Shown in pieces: positions 50,694-59,708 of a DNA stretch of 62,098 nt. The notes under the pieces are model-generated. The model saw only the letters and a program-made list of their open reading frames with translations, was not told where the DNA came from and searched no databases. How positions within the stretch are numbered: position 1 is the first letter of the stretch; each line of letters begins with the position of its first letter. The DNA lies in assembly GCA_964435595.1 (NCBI GenBank), contig CAYSZV010000011.1:1-62098 (forward strand), given 5' to 3'. This DNA comes from Izemoplasma sp964435595 (GTDB taxonomy: Bacteria > Bacillota_I > Bacilli_A > Izemoplasmatales > Izemoplasmataceae). The position numbers and the translations under genes are program-made.

Positions 50694-52697
50694 CTAAATT
50701 GGGTCTCCAACTATAAATACTTCAAAAATATTATTGTAATCCATATCCATTGAGTATTCATCTAGATCTAATGGATCTATATAGTATAGATCAGTTATTA
50801 CAAATTGATTTAGTCCCTCAATAATATTAGTACCTGGAATTGTCATTTCATAAGTATCTCCGCTCACAAATATTAATCCTATTTGCAAATCAATATCTTC
50901 AATATATGCTTTTGTAATCTCTAGATCATAGGGATTGTTTATCTCAATCAGAAACGTAACAGAACTACCAGGACCTGAACCCGCGGATATTTGAACAATT
51001 TGAATGATCTCAAATACATTTGTATAGGTTTGATAATGAAATGTAGTCTGCTGTATTCCCATACCATCTCTAAGATCATACTCATATGTGAATAATACTT
51101 GATATAGTACTCCGTTGAAAAGACCTAAAAATTCAACATGTGATTCCATCATCGAATTAAATACTTGTGTTTCAGAGATTACTTGGCCTTCTTCTTGCAC
51201 ACTCACTGTTACTTGAGAAGATGTAATATATTCTTTGTTCTGCATTTCAAAATCAAAGAAGATTCTTCCTAACACATGTGGATTATTGGCAACATTTGGA
51301 ATAGGCACCACAATTTCATCAGTAACAATATCAATAGGGACAACAACCTCTACAATTCCATCCCCATCTTCTAAATCATAGTGATAGATTAATTCAATAT
51401 GGTACTCATGATTTGTAAATAGCTGACTAAGTGTAATCACTTCAGTATACAGTGCGTCCATACCATTCACAATTGTTCCTTCATCGTAGATTCCAGATTG
51501 TCCATCATAAACATAAATATAAGAATCAAGTATTCTTGAATCAGGATCTGTATAAGTAAATTGTAATAACGCATCTTCACTCATTACATCTATCAATTCA
51601 AGATCAAGTTCTGGTAATTCCCAACTATCAGACATAATTTCTTGCGCTCTTTTTCGTTCTATCACACCTGATCCATCACCCAATTCATAAGTATATGTCA
51701 AAACAACATTAAATCGTGTATCACTTGGTACAGGTATTTCAATTTCAAATCCAACATCAAAGAAAGAATCCACAAAGAAAGGCTCATCTTCTTTCAACAC
51801 TTCTACCTCTAATCTAAGAAATGTATTGGATGGATCAACAACTGTGTAATCAATCCAAATATGATTTTGATCAAACGTTATTTCATCACTAAAAGTAGGT
51901 AAAATCACATTTGTTAGTGTATAAGCTACAACAAGTACTGTTTCATTGCCTGCATCATCTGTTACTGTGTAAGTAACATCATATGTTCCTGCAGTATTGT
52001 ATATAACCAAGCTATCATCAACGATCACGTCTAAATCATCATCATAATTATCCGTTATCATAATATTACTATAAAAATCTATTGTTTGATTGATTTGATA
52101 AACACTTTGGTGAGAAGACAATTTTTGTACTTTTGGTGGAACCTTATCCTCTACTTTGATTGGTACTGACGCTGTACCAGTATCACCATCTGCATCAGTA
52201 ACAGTACAGGTAGCTGTATAAGTTCCGGGTGTTTCTAAATCAACACCTTCAAAGTCCCAATCACATGGTAATGTTCCATCTTCTTCATCTGTTCCGAATA
52301 CCCATTCATTAAAAAAGAAAGGTTCTCCTAAACTAACGGGTAAAAAATCATCAAATTCAAGTTGTACGACTGGTGGTGTGTTCGCTGTTATTACAATAGG
52401 TACCGATCCTGTTGCACTATCACCATCACTATCTGTCACGGTACAGGTAGCTGTATAGGTTCCAGCTACATCAAAATTAACATCATCAAAATCAAAAGCA
52501 CAAGGAATAACTCCATCCTCTACATCTACACCGTATGCCCATTCTTGAAAGTCAGACACAAGGCAAAGTGATGTTTTGCACTCAATTTGTGGTTCAATAA
52601 TAAGTTCAGGTGTTGTATTTACAGGTGGAGTTTCCGTTCCACATCCTGAAATTACCAACAATACCATTCCGATCACTAACCCTTTAAAAATTCTCAT
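50694..52697 (-). CDS. Ig-repeat lipoprotein
   Basis: The 667-residue lipoprotein has a lipobox (LVISGC near residue 19). Two near-identical cysteine-paired repeats follow (VDVEDGVIPCAFDF..GTYTATCTVTDSDGD and TDEEDGTLPCDWDF..GTYTATCTVTDADGD), then a DUF5011-like domain (GTYDVTYTVTDDAGN) and three or four longer beta repeats related to those of the lipoprotein at 30003-31079 (YHYDLEDGDG, YEYDLRDGMG). It is surface-anchored and probably structural or adhesive. AGGAGG precedes the ATG. The leader has attenuator-like elements. Confidence 0.8.
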   Translation of the reverse strand: MRIFKGLVIGMVLLVISGCGTETPPVNTTPELIIEPQIECKTSLCLVSDFQEWAYGVDVEDGVIPCAFDFDDVNFDVAGTYTATCTVTDSDGDSATGSVPIVITANTPPVVQLEFDDFLPVSLGEPFFFNEWVFGTDEEDGTLPCDWDFEGVDLETPGTYTATCTVTDADGDTGTASVPIKVEDKVPPKVQKLSSHQSVYQINQTIDFYSNIMITDNYDDDLDVIVDDSLVIYNTAGTYDVTYTVTDDAGNETVLVVAYTLTNVILPTFSDEITFDQNHIWIDYTVVDPSNTFLRLEVEVLKEDEPFFVDSFFDVGFEIEIPVPSDTRFNVVLTYTYELGDGSGVIERKRAQEIMSDSWELPELDLELIDVMSEDALLQFTYTDPDSRILDSYIYVYDGQSGIYDEGTIVNGMDALYTEVITLSQLFTNHEYHIELIYHYDLEDGDGIVEVVVPIDIVTDEIVVPIPNVANNPHVLGRIFFDFEMQNKEYITSSQVTVSVQEEGQVISETQVFNSMMESHVEFLGLFNGVLYQVLFTYEYDLRDGMGIQQTTFHYQTYTNVFEIIQIVQISAGSGPGSSVTFLIEINNPYDLEITKAYIEDIDLQIGLIFVSGDTYEMTIPGTNIIEGLNQFVITDLYYIDPLDLDEYSMDMDYNNIFEVFIVGDPI

Positions 52698-52716
52698 TGT
52701 ATATCCTCCTCATCAC

Positions 52717-52744
52717 AAAAAAAGACTATATTGCTATAGTCTTT
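52717..52744 (-). terminator. Terminator hairpin upstream of the Ig-repeat lipoprotein
   Basis: The stem AAAGACTATA / TATAGTCTTT (52721-52730 with 52735-52744) around GCAA is followed by T-run on minus (52723-52717), 13 bases before the AGGAGG of the lipoprotein gene. Confidence 0.82.
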
Positions 52745-52820
52745 TTGTCATTTTTATATGCACCTATAGCAATCAATTGTTGCTGCAAGCCATAGATGTA
52801 GTCCCTATCTTTATATTATA
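52727..52820 (-). promoter_or_regulatory. Possible attenuator leader of the Ig-repeat lipoprotein
   Basis: On minus, TATAAT (52820-52815) is followed by about 90 bases of leader. The leader segment ATTGCTATAG (52773-52764) is fully complementary to CTATAGCAAT (52739-52730) of the terminator hairpin. It can also pair locally with AGCAA (52784-52780) and CTAT. This gives two mutually exclusive folds, as in riboswitch or protein-controlled attenuation. No known ligand class is recognised. Confidence 0.5.
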
Positions 52821-52837
52821 ATAATTAGGTTGTAAAA

Positions 52838-54283
52838 TCAAACTATGTTTTTTAATTTAACACAGTCGTCGGCAACTTGCTCTAATTTAAATCCATGGTA
52901 TTTCACGAATTCTTCAAACAGAAAATCTTCTTGAACTCCTCTGGAACTTTCTCGATCAAAAACAACTTTAATTGTATCAAATATGATAGCCAAATCTTTA
53001 ACAAAAGAATAATTTCTCATATACAATAAATCCAATCTCAATTTATCATCAAAAGTTGTATCATATTTTCCCAAAGTTTGTGCCAATCCGGTAATACCCG
53101 CTTTCACTTTCGCTCTGAACTTAAAATGACTATCTTGCTCTTCGAATTGATTTACCTCTTCAATTCTTAACGCTCTCGGTCCGACGATACTCATCTGACC
53201 TTTCAATACATTAATAAACTGTGGTAATTCATCAATTCTAGTTGCACGCAACACTTTTCCAATCGGTGTAATTCTAGAGTCATTCTCAGATGCTTGTACA
53301 GCTCCAGTATCTTTTTCGGCATTCGGAATCATTGATCTAAACTTATATATCTTAAAGGATTTGTTTTCGTAAGTAACTCTTTCTTGAACAAACAAAACAG
53401 GCCCTTTGTCATGCAGTTTTATAATCAATGCAATTGTGATCATTAATGGTGACAAGACGATCAAAGCTATCAATGATACGATTACATCAAATGTTCTTTT
53501 AATAATTCTTTGTTCAAATGATAAGTGGAAACTATATATTCTTAATGATAAGATGTCCTCAACCTGAATAGGACTAGCGTTTAAAATAGATATTTCATAA
53601 GTTTTAGGAACCAAAACGGTATCTATAAACTTTTTCCCTAAGCAATAATTAATAATCCAGTTTTTCGCTTTTTCATGGGTAGAAGACGTAATATAAACTC
53701 TATTCACTTCAGATAACATTTCCTTGAATCTCTCTTTATCAATTTTATGTTCATCAGTATGAATATAAACCACTTTTACATTGTCTTGATGACTATTCAA
53801 TAACTTTTTCGCAATGATCTCACATTCTGTTTTTTGTCCGTAAATCAATGCTCTTTTCATTATTTTATCTGTTAAGAAAAATTTCAAAATGACCTTCCAC
53901 ATAGAGATTAAAAACAATTGAATCCAAATCGTATAAATTAAACTGATTCGACCATATGAAAAATTAGGAATAAAAAAGAGTACAACTGCAAGTGTCAAAT
54001 TTGTCATAACCAAAGCAAAGAAAACAGATACGATTGCAGCTACATTGCTTTTATACAACACAGAAGTTTTATATACCCTGAAATAAATAATTGCCAATAT
54101 AAAGAACAATGAGTTCGTAACAATCAAGTCTCTTGCTTGATTGAATGTTAACTCATTTAAAGCAAATTCAATTTCTCCTCTTAACAACATAACAAGCATA
54201 AAACTACCTAACAATAATGCTAAATCAACAAGTATCTCAACTAGTTTTACAAATGTTCCATCCCAATTAAATTCTGATTTCAT
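52838..54283 (-). CDS. Undecaprenyl-phosphate sugar-1-phosphate transferase (polyprenyl glycosylphosphotransferase)
   Basis: The 481-residue protein has four or five N-terminal transmembrane helices (about 12-145), a cytosolic middle domain and the conserved bacterial sugar transferase domain (about 260-460). That domain has KRTFDVIVSLIALIVLSPLMI, GPVLFVQERV, KIYKFRSM, TRIDELPQFINVLKGQMSIVGPRALR and AKVKAGITGLAQTLGKYD. It transfers a sugar-1-phosphate to undecaprenyl phosphate and so starts each exopolysaccharide repeat unit. It is the last gene of the exopolysaccharide operon. A GAGGTGACTTT site precedes the ATG. Confidence 0.92.
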   Translation of the reverse strand: MKSEFNWDGTFVKLVEILVDLALLLGSFMLVMLLRGEIEFALNELTFNQARDLIVTNSLFFILAIIYFRVYKTSVLYKSNVAAIVSVFFALVMTNLTLAVVLFFIPNFSYGRISLIYTIWIQLFLISMWKVILKFFLTDKIMKRALIYGQKTECEIIAKKLLNSHQDNVKVVYIHTDEHKIDKERFKEMLSEVNRVYITSSTHEKAKNWIINYCLGKKFIDTVLVPKTYEISILNASPIQVEDILSLRIYSFHLSFEQRIIKRTFDVIVSLIALIVLSPLMITIALIIKLHDKGPVLFVQERVTYENKSFKIYKFRSMIPNAEKDTGAVQASENDSRITPIGKVLRATRIDELPQFINVLKGQMSIVGPRALRIEEVNQFEEQDSHFKFRAKVKAGITGLAQTLGKYDTTFDDKLRLDLLYMRNYSFVKDLAIIFDTIKVVFDRESSRGVQEDFLFEEFVKYHGFKLEQVADDCVKLKNIV

Positions 54284-54304
54284 AAAGTCACCTCGCTATA
54301 CGTG

Positions 54305-54331
54305 AAAATGGTTAACAAAAGTTAACCATTT
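54305..54331 (-). terminator. Intercistronic hairpin in the exopolysaccharide operon
   Basis: The 11-bp stem AAATGGTTAAC / GTTAACCATTT (54306-54316 with 54321-54331) has only a short T-run on minus, so it may be a partial terminator or an mRNA end-protecting hairpin. Confidence 0.6.
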
Positions 54332-54335
54332 ATTT

Positions 54336-55694
54336 CTACTTCCAATCGTGTTTGAATAACACCACTACTGTTCCAATTCCTAAACCTACAATCAATGCTA
54401 CTGCACCATACAACATAACAGAAACTTCTGAAACTGCTTGCGGTGTTGTCAATGGATTGATTATTGTTGAAATTTTATAATCTTGATAATCTGTTAAAAG
54501 ATCATTTGCATCTGCAATAATCACACTAAGTTCAAGAACTGATTCATCTATTAAATCTTCAACAGTTGCGATTTCTTCACTTCTTTTTTGCTCGGTAATA
54601 ACAAACTCTGAAGAATTACCTTCAATTCTATCAATTAGTAATTCGTAATAATTGATATCTTCTTGTAGTTCTGCAATGGTAGATTGTACCCCTATCATAT
54701 TCTCTAAAAGAACTTCATAATACGTATCGATTTCTAATACAGTTCCTGAATCAACACCAGGAATTAAAATCGTTGTAACAGATCCACTATAATTGTCAAT
54801 TAGCACTTGTAAGTCTGTTTCTTTTGCCAACGCTTTATTTAATGCTAACGTGTTTTCTTCAATTAAGTAATAGTATTTTGTTACCAAATAATCAGGATCT
54901 TTTGACAATAAATATGTGTTAACTCGAGATTTGATTTCTTGGATTTTCACTTGATTAATCAATGAAGTTCTTACTAAGATTTCAGAAAATCCTTGATTTA
55001 CTGTAATAGAATTAAACTCAGGGTTCTCAATATTTTTTTCAATCATTAACTCATTGATTACTTTTAATTGGTTTTCCAAGATAACATAAGAATCAATATA
55101 GTCATAAGACGCAATGTCTTGACCTGTAAAGTCAATTACTTGTTCAGAAAATACATAATTTTTCTCAAAATCTTCTTCGAACTTGTTTACTAAAGTAATC
55201 AAAAAATCATCAGCTTCATTTTCAGATATACCTAATTTTTTAAAATTCATAGTGATTTTATAATTCGTTGCAAAATAATTCATTTGTTCTCCATCATTAA
55301 GAGAATTTTGAATTAAGGTTAGAGTGTCAGAAGGGATAACTGGTTCAACATCTGTCGCTTCTCTAACATCTGATGAGGATAAATCAAAGCCAGCTTCATC
55401 TATTGCATTTGTAATTACTTCAGGAGAAATTGCTTGAGTATAATCAAAAGTGGTACCATCTGGATATTCCCCAATCTCAATACCATCCCACTGAACATTA
55501 ACATACACAACCATGTTTGTAGTTGCGTTATCATAAATCAAAGCCCCAATGATTGTTACTAAAAAAACACTTACCATAACAATACCAATAAATATTTTTC
55601 GTTTCCAAATCACTTCAACTAATTCTTTTATACTGATCTCATTATTACTTGTTTTAGTTGTATCATTCACTTTACTTGTTTCATTTGTACTCAT
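54336..55694 (-). CDS. Wzz-like chain-length/export protein
   Basis: The 452-residue protein has two transmembrane helices, one near residue 35-57 (IFIGIVMVSVFLVTIIGALIY) and one at the C-terminus (AVALIVGLGIGTVVVLF), with a largely helical extracytoplasmic domain between. This is the Wzz/polysaccharide co-polymerase topology. An N-terminal Ser/Thr/Asn-rich tail of about 30 residues is cytosolic. It shares the operon with a second, shorter Wzz-like protein, so the two may form a mixed ring. AGGAGG precedes the ATG. Confidence 0.78.
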   Translation of the reverse strand: MSTNETSKVNDTTKTSNNEISIKELVEVIWKRKIFIGIVMVSVFLVTIIGALIYDNATTNMVVYVNVQWDGIEIGEYPDGTTFDYTQAISPEVITNAIDEAGFDLSSSDVREATDVEPVIPSDTLTLIQNSLNDGEQMNYFATNYKITMNFKKLGISENEADDFLITLVNKFEEDFEKNYVFSEQVIDFTGQDIASYDYIDSYVILENQLKVINELMIEKNIENPEFNSITVNQGFSEILVRTSLINQVKIQEIKSRVNTYLLSKDPDYLVTKYYYLIEENTLALNKALAKETDLQVLIDNYSGSVTTILIPGVDSGTVLEIDTYYEVLLENMIGVQSTIAELQEDINYYELLIDRIEGNSSEFVITEQKRSEEIATVEDLIDESVLELSVIIADANDLLTDYQDYKISTIINPLTTPQAVSEVSVMLYGAVALIVGLGIGTVVVLFKHDWK

Positions 55695-55790
55695 AAATTA
55701 ACCTCCTAGTTTATCAAAATAATTATATAATACTTTATTCCTAATTCAAAGGAATATATAAAACAGTAAATATTGTACTATTTTGTTTTC

Positions 55791-56492
55791 TTATTGTTCA
55801 ATTAAAAATTTAGGATTGGTTTCAAAAACCTTTTTTGCATATTCCATGCCATATTTTTTAGAAACATAGTCGTATGCCTTTTTAAATTGGCTGTATGACT
55901 CTGGATTTCTATGGGCATCTGTAGCTACAAAATCTACCAATTTATTCTTAAGTAAGTATCTTACTTTTTTCTTCATTACTTTATTTCTTGGGGAAACAAT
56001 ACTTGATGCATTGATTTGCAACAATGCCCCTTCTTTTTTCAAAGCATCGAAACTTTCTAAAGTGTCTACATATTTATATCGTTCTACATGAGCAACAATC
56101 ACCTTGTATCCAAGTAGTTTTGTTTCATATATATACTCGGTAATATTTGCGGTGTTCACACCGAAATCAAGAAGTAAATACTTGGTATGATTCATAGAGG
56201 CAACCGTCTTATCTTCTAAGAGTTTCTTTAATTCTTTGACTTCATCAATTTCTCTACCTAAAAATAATCTAGCTTGAATCCCTAATTGTTGAATGTTCGA
56301 TTGTAACTCAAGCAGCTCAGTTTCCAATTCTTCTGTTGTTTTGACATAGTCTTTTGTTGGTCTATAGTGAGGTGTAATAATGAAATCTGATACACCTTGT
56401 TTGATTCCTTCTTTAATTTGATTTATCGCTTCATCAAAATCTTTCACGCCATCATCTACACTTGGTAATAAATGGCAATGCATATCAATCAT
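55791..56492 (-). CDS. CpsB/YwqE-type tyrosine phosphatase (PHP fold)
   Basis: The protein of about 233 residues has the PHP metal-binding start MIDMHCHLLPSVDDG, then DFIITPHYRPT, FLGREIDE, VAHVERYKYVD and FVATDAHRNPES. These supply the metal ligands of CpsB/YwqE phosphatases that dephosphorylate BY-kinases. An upstream ATG at 56537 lies in a terminator loop and is rejected. The ATG at 56492 sits behind AAAGGAGG. It is the cognate phosphatase of the kinase encoded just upstream and should control exopolysaccharide assembly. Confidence 0.9.
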   Translation of the reverse strand: MIDMHCHLLPSVDDGVKDFDEAINQIKEGIKQGVSDFIITPHYRPTKDYVKTTEELETELLELQSNIQQLGIQARLFLGREIDEVKELKKLLEDKTVASMNHTKYLLLDFGVNTANITEYIYETKLLGYKVIVAHVERYKYVDTLESFDALKKEGALLQINASSIVSPRNKVMKKKVRYLLKNKLVDFVATDAHRNPESYSQFKKAYDYVSKKYGMEYAKKVFETNPKFLIEQ

Positions 56493-56507
56493 ATTTTCCT
56501 CCTTTAT

Positions 56508-56550
56508 AAAAAAATAATACCGTAAGATTTTAGCCATCTTACGGTATTTA
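56508..56550 (-). terminator. Internal terminator/attenuator between BY-kinase and phosphatase genes
   Basis: The 13-bp stem AATACCGTAAGAT / ATCTTACGGTATT (56516-56528 with 56536-56548) is followed on minus by a T-run (A-run 56508-56514). It directly precedes the AAAGGAGG site of the phosphatase gene. Confidence 0.85.
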
Positions 56551-56555
56551 TACTG

Positions 56556-57224
56556 TTATTCTCCGTAATAGTAATAGTAGTCCATACCGTACGCTGAATC
56601 ACGCTTTGATACTCTTGTTAATACCGCTCCTAAAACATTTGCTCCATGATTATCTAATAGTTTAATACTGTTTCTTGCAACATCTCTGTTTGTTGTTCTT
56701 GAAGCAAGAACAAACACAGTTCCATCACAGAAATTAGAAATGATTGAGGCATCCGTTACAGCTGTCATTGGAGGACAGTCGATGATTACGATATCATATT
56801 CTTTTCTAATTTCTTCCATCATATCTTTGATTAAATTACTACCCAAAGCTTCAGATGGAAATGGGATTTTTTCTCCGGATACCATAACATGCAAATACGT
56901 GTCTACTTCTTGAATATTGTTTTTCAAACTTTTATCTTGAATGTATCCACTTACTCCACCGGTATTTGAAAGATCAAAGGCTCTATGGATTTTTGGCTTT
57001 CTAAGATCCATATCGATTAACAAGACTTTTTTCTCAGCTTGAGAATACACAGTAGCAACATTAATACATGTTACTGTTTTCCCTTCACTCGGATTTGCAC
57101 TTGTCATATTAATTACACGTATTTGTTCATCTAAAGATGAGAAATCAATAGATGTTCTAACTTTTCTATATTGTTCTGAAACAGATGAACGAGGTTCTTC
57201 TCTTGTAATTACTCTATAACTCAT
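56556..57224 (-). CDS. BY-kinase (CpsD/CapB family tyrosine kinase)
   Basis: The 222-residue protein has the bacterial tyrosine kinase motifs: SANPSEGKTVTCINVATVYSQ (Walker A), VLLIDMDLRKPKIH (Walker A') and IVIIDCPP (Walker B). The C-terminal Tyr cluster YGMDYYYYYGE is the autophosphorylation site typical of this family. It pairs with the Wzz-like protein at 57224-57925, whose cytosolic end activates it. Its start overlaps that gene by one base (TAATG), with GAGGAGG before it. Confidence 0.93.
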   Translation of the reverse strand: MSYRVITREEPRSSVSEQYRKVRTSIDFSSLDEQIRVINMTSANPSEGKTVTCINVATVYSQAEKKVLLIDMDLRKPKIHRAFDLSNTGGVSGYIQDKSLKNNIQEVDTYLHVMVSGEKIPFPSEALGSNLIKDMMEEIRKEYDIVIIDCPPMTAVTDASIISNFCDGTVFVLASRTTNRDVARNSIKLLDNHGANVLGAVLTRVSKRDSAYGMDYYYYYGE

Positions 57225-57925
57225 TATAATTCCTCCTCGCCCATATCATAGTCTGGAATGGTACCTAAAACTTTCAGTCCTAAATATGTTTCAATATCTT
57301 TTGGAGTACGAATATGTTTATCCATAAATTCAATTACTAACACCAATCCAACACCAATCATACCACCTAATAAAATACCAACTGCGATATATAACAATCT
57401 ATTTGGTCCAGAAGGATTTGAAGGTGTTTGTGCAGTATCCAACACTTCTACTTCTTGAAGACCATTAAATTCTTGGCTTAATTCTTGAATTATCGAAACG
57501 GCTTCATTTGCGATGTCTCTTGATAATTCAGGATCTTTTGTTTCTACACTTAATTTCACAATCAATGTATCATTAACTGACGAAACTGTGATCATGTTAC
57601 GTAACGAAGAGACCGATATAGTTTCATCATCAATTCGAGTTACCAATTCTTCTAGTACACGATTTGATATTGCAATTTCTTTATACGTGTCAACAAGACG
57701 TTGTCCTGTTAATAAATTTTGGTAATCACTTGTTTCAGTATCTTGTGCTTGCACAAGCATACTTGAATTAGCTGAATATGTATCATCTAGCATGATATAT
57801 GCATATCCCCCTGCGATGATTGCTACAACGATGGTAATCGCTCCAACTAAAATCCATTTTCTTAAAACCAATTTGATTAAATGTAATAAATCGATTTCGT
57901 ATTCTTGATTGCCTGATTGATCCAT
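57224..57925 (-). CDS. Wzz/CapA-type BY-kinase adaptor
   Basis: The 233-residue protein has a transmembrane helix near 19-45 (LVLRKWILVGAITIVVAIIAGGYAYI) and another near 180-205 with the family motif PSNPSGPNRLLYIAVGILLGGMIGVGLVLVIEFMDKHIRTPKDIETYLGLKVLG. That proline-rich PxxPxxP segment precedes the second helix in co-polymerases such as CpsC/YwqC. It is the first gene of the exopolysaccharide operon. An extended -10 TGATATACT lies at 57974-57966. Confidence 0.9.
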   Translation of the reverse strand: MDQSGNQEYEIDLLHLIKLVLRKWILVGAITIVVAIIAGGYAYIMLDDTYSANSSMLVQAQDTETSDYQNLLTGQRLVDTYKEIAISNRVLEELVTRIDDETISVSSLRNMITVSSVNDTLIVKLSVETKDPELSRDIANEAVSIIQELSQEFNGLQEVEVLDTAQTPSNPSGPNRLLYIAVGILLGGMIGVGLVLVIEFMDKHIRTPKDIETYLGLKVLGTIPDYDMGEEEL

Positions 57926-57965
57926 TTTGATTCCCCATTTCTTTGTTTCTTTAATGACTCTAATT

Positions 57966-57974
57966 AGTATATCA
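57966..57974 (-). promoter_or_regulatory. Extended -10 promoter of the exopolysaccharide operon
   Basis: TGATATACT on minus, 41 bases before the ATG at 57925. No clear -35 is visible. Confidence 0.5.
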
Positions 57975-58044
57975 TACTTTAATATATTTTTATATATTAT
58001 TTATGTTAATTCTATTTACTTTAGTTTGCTACATTTTACTCTAA

Positions 58045-58527
58045 TTATCTTGCTACATTCTTGCTGTCTTTGATTCTGACTACTACAAATAGTAAAGATA
58101 TACCCAAGATCGCCCCAGCCAAATCAATCGATAAATCTTTTAGTTCAAATGCTCTTCCTGGAACATAATATTGGTGCCATTCATCAGACAAGGCATATAA
58201 CGCTGACAATACAAACGCAAACAAGGGGCGTTTCATCTCTGATATATTATGATTTGACAAGGCATTTAAAACAAGAAACCCTAATACAAAATACAATAAG
58301 AAATGAGCAACATTTCTTGTTGTAACTTGGATTGTCTCTTGCGAAACATCCGCATCAGGAAAGGTATCATCTACAATCACATATACTGTGTCAGAAATAC
58401 CACTACTTAACTCGGAAGATTCCGTTGAATTTTGTTCTGAAAACATAAAAATAACACCCATCCAAATGAGTACAAATATCCAACTAATTATTGCAATATA
58501 ATTCATTTTATTTTCTTGTTTGTTCAT
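58045..58527 (-). CDS. VanZ family membrane protein
   Basis: The 160-residue protein has four hydrophobic segments and the VanZ signature IWMGVIFMFSEQNSTESSELSSGI, HFLLYFVLGFLVLNAL and YALSDEWHQYYVPGRAFELKDLSIDLAGAILG. VanZ proteins give low-level teicoplanin resistance in enterococci and otherwise have an unclear envelope role. It sits between the exopolysaccharide operon and the PqqD/radical SAM set. GTGGGGAAAAT precedes the ATG. Confidence 0.9.
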   Translation of the reverse strand: MNKQENKMNYIAIISWIFVLIWMGVIFMFSEQNSTESSELSSGISDTVYVIVDDTFPDADVSQETIQVTTRNVAHFLLYFVLGFLVLNALSNHNISEMKRPLFAFVLSALYALSDEWHQYYVPGRAFELKDLSIDLAGAILGISLLFVVVRIKDSKNVAR

Positions 58528-58551
58528 ATTTTCCCCACATCTCTTATGTTA

Positions 58552-59706
58552 CTATACTCCAAGGTTATCAAACAAAACTGATATGTTTGATTCATCCATG
58601 TTTGTGCTGATTATTTGTTTCAATCTATATCTTCTTCTTTTCCTGTTCATAAACAACAAATCAAAGAGTCTTACTATCCAACCAAGTGGTAATAACATTT
58701 TATTCTTGACAAGCTTTGGATATACATATTTTAAGTCATTATACGGCAAAAATGTTATTTTCAGTAATGATCTCAATCTTTTGAATTTTGCAGTTCTATT
58801 GTTAGACACTATTCCTGTAAACCTATTAAATGATATTCCAATCCCGTGGATTCCTGATATGACAATGTATTTTGTAAATGACTCAAATAAATTTTGATCG
58901 AATGAATGATCAATTTGAAGTGTATCAGATAATACTATATCAAGATATCTTTCGTTAAATAAAACTACATTTTTGAAAAATACTTCCATCTTGTTTTCTT
59001 TTAATAATCGATCAAGCTTCTTGCTATTCAATTCACTGTTGAAGTGGTTCAAATACACTCCCATATCAATAATACTTCTTAATCCAATTCCGCTTGTTAA
59101 AAGATGTTTTTTGATATGGTACAACAAATATAGAATCTCTAGTTCAAAATGAAATTGATTGTTTGCTACAATTTTTTGAATATCTTCTAAATCAGGATAT
59201 TCATCTTTGTTTTTTGTCAATCTAGAATGGACTTCGATACTCATTCCAGACGATGTTTTATATACATCATGAATCCAGTTTCTTGAACTTAATTTTATTT
59301 CTACTCTTTGAAATAGTTCCTGAACTTCTTTGATATTTTTTTCTTCAACCAAGAAGTCAATATCTCCCATTGCTCTCATATATGTTTTTGGATAAATCTG
59401 TTTTAAAGTGCTTCCTTTTAAAAAGACATGTTTGATATTTCTAGAATCCAAAAGTCCTTTGATCAAGGTAATCAAACGAAGTTGTTCTTCATCTTGGGCA
59501 ACAAACTTAAAAAAATCTTTTTGGAACTTGGCATATATTTCTTGTGATATACCGTGGTCTTTAATCACTTCAAAAACAGTTCCCGACAGACCATTTTCTT
59601 TTGCTATATGGTAAAGTCTTTCTGGATCTGAAATTGTAAAATCATGTTTGGTTTCAAACAAAGCTTCTTGAATGAGCCAACAAAGTTCTTGAACTGATTG
59701 TTCCAT
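58552..59706 (-). CDS. Nucleotidyltransferase family protein (NTP_transf_5)
   Basis: The 384-residue protein has the family signature LLDSRNIKHVFLKGSTLKQIYPKTYMRAMGDIDFLVEEKN near residue 90-130, with G-D-I-D-F as the catalytic aspartate pair, followed by a helical C-terminal half. Members frequently occur in lasso-peptide and other RiPP-like sets next to PqqD and HPr-kinase-like genes, as here. The reaction is unknown; transfer of a nucleotide to a peptide or sugar is possible. AAGGAAGATAACT precedes the ATG. Confidence 0.82.
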   Translation of the reverse strand: MEQSVQELCWLIQEALFETKHDFTISDPERLYHIAKENGLSGTVFEVIKDHGISQEIYAKFQKDFFKFVAQDEEQLRLITLIKGLLDSRNIKHVFLKGSTLKQIYPKTYMRAMGDIDFLVEEKNIKEVQELFQRVEIKLSSRNWIHDVYKTSSGMSIEVHSRLTKNKDEYPDLEDIQKIVANNQFHFELEILYLLYHIKKHLLTSGIGLRSIIDMGVYLNHFNSELNSKKLDRLLKENKMEVFFKNVVLFNERYLDIVLSDTLQIDHSFDQNLFESFTKYIVISGIHGIGISFNRFTGIVSNNRTAKFKRLRSLLKITFLPYNDLKYVYPKLVKNKMLLPLGWIVRLFDLLFMNRKRRRYRLKQIISTNMDESNISVLFDNLGV

Positions 59707-59708
59707 AG

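Noticed and set aside
50683..50698. TTTGATTATC stretch resembling a FabT box
   Set aside because: It falls at a terminator and stop codon rather than a promoter, and its second half-site (TAAA) is incomplete.
52717..52820. Known riboswitch class (c-di-GMP-I, preQ1, SAM) upstream of the lipoprotein
   Set aside because: None of the conserved core motifs of these classes is present; only the switching architecture is supported.
56493..56537. Upstream ATG at 56537 for the PHP phosphatase
   Set aside because: The codon lies in the loop of the terminator and has no ribosome site; the ATG at 56492 follows AAAGGAGG and starts the conserved domain.
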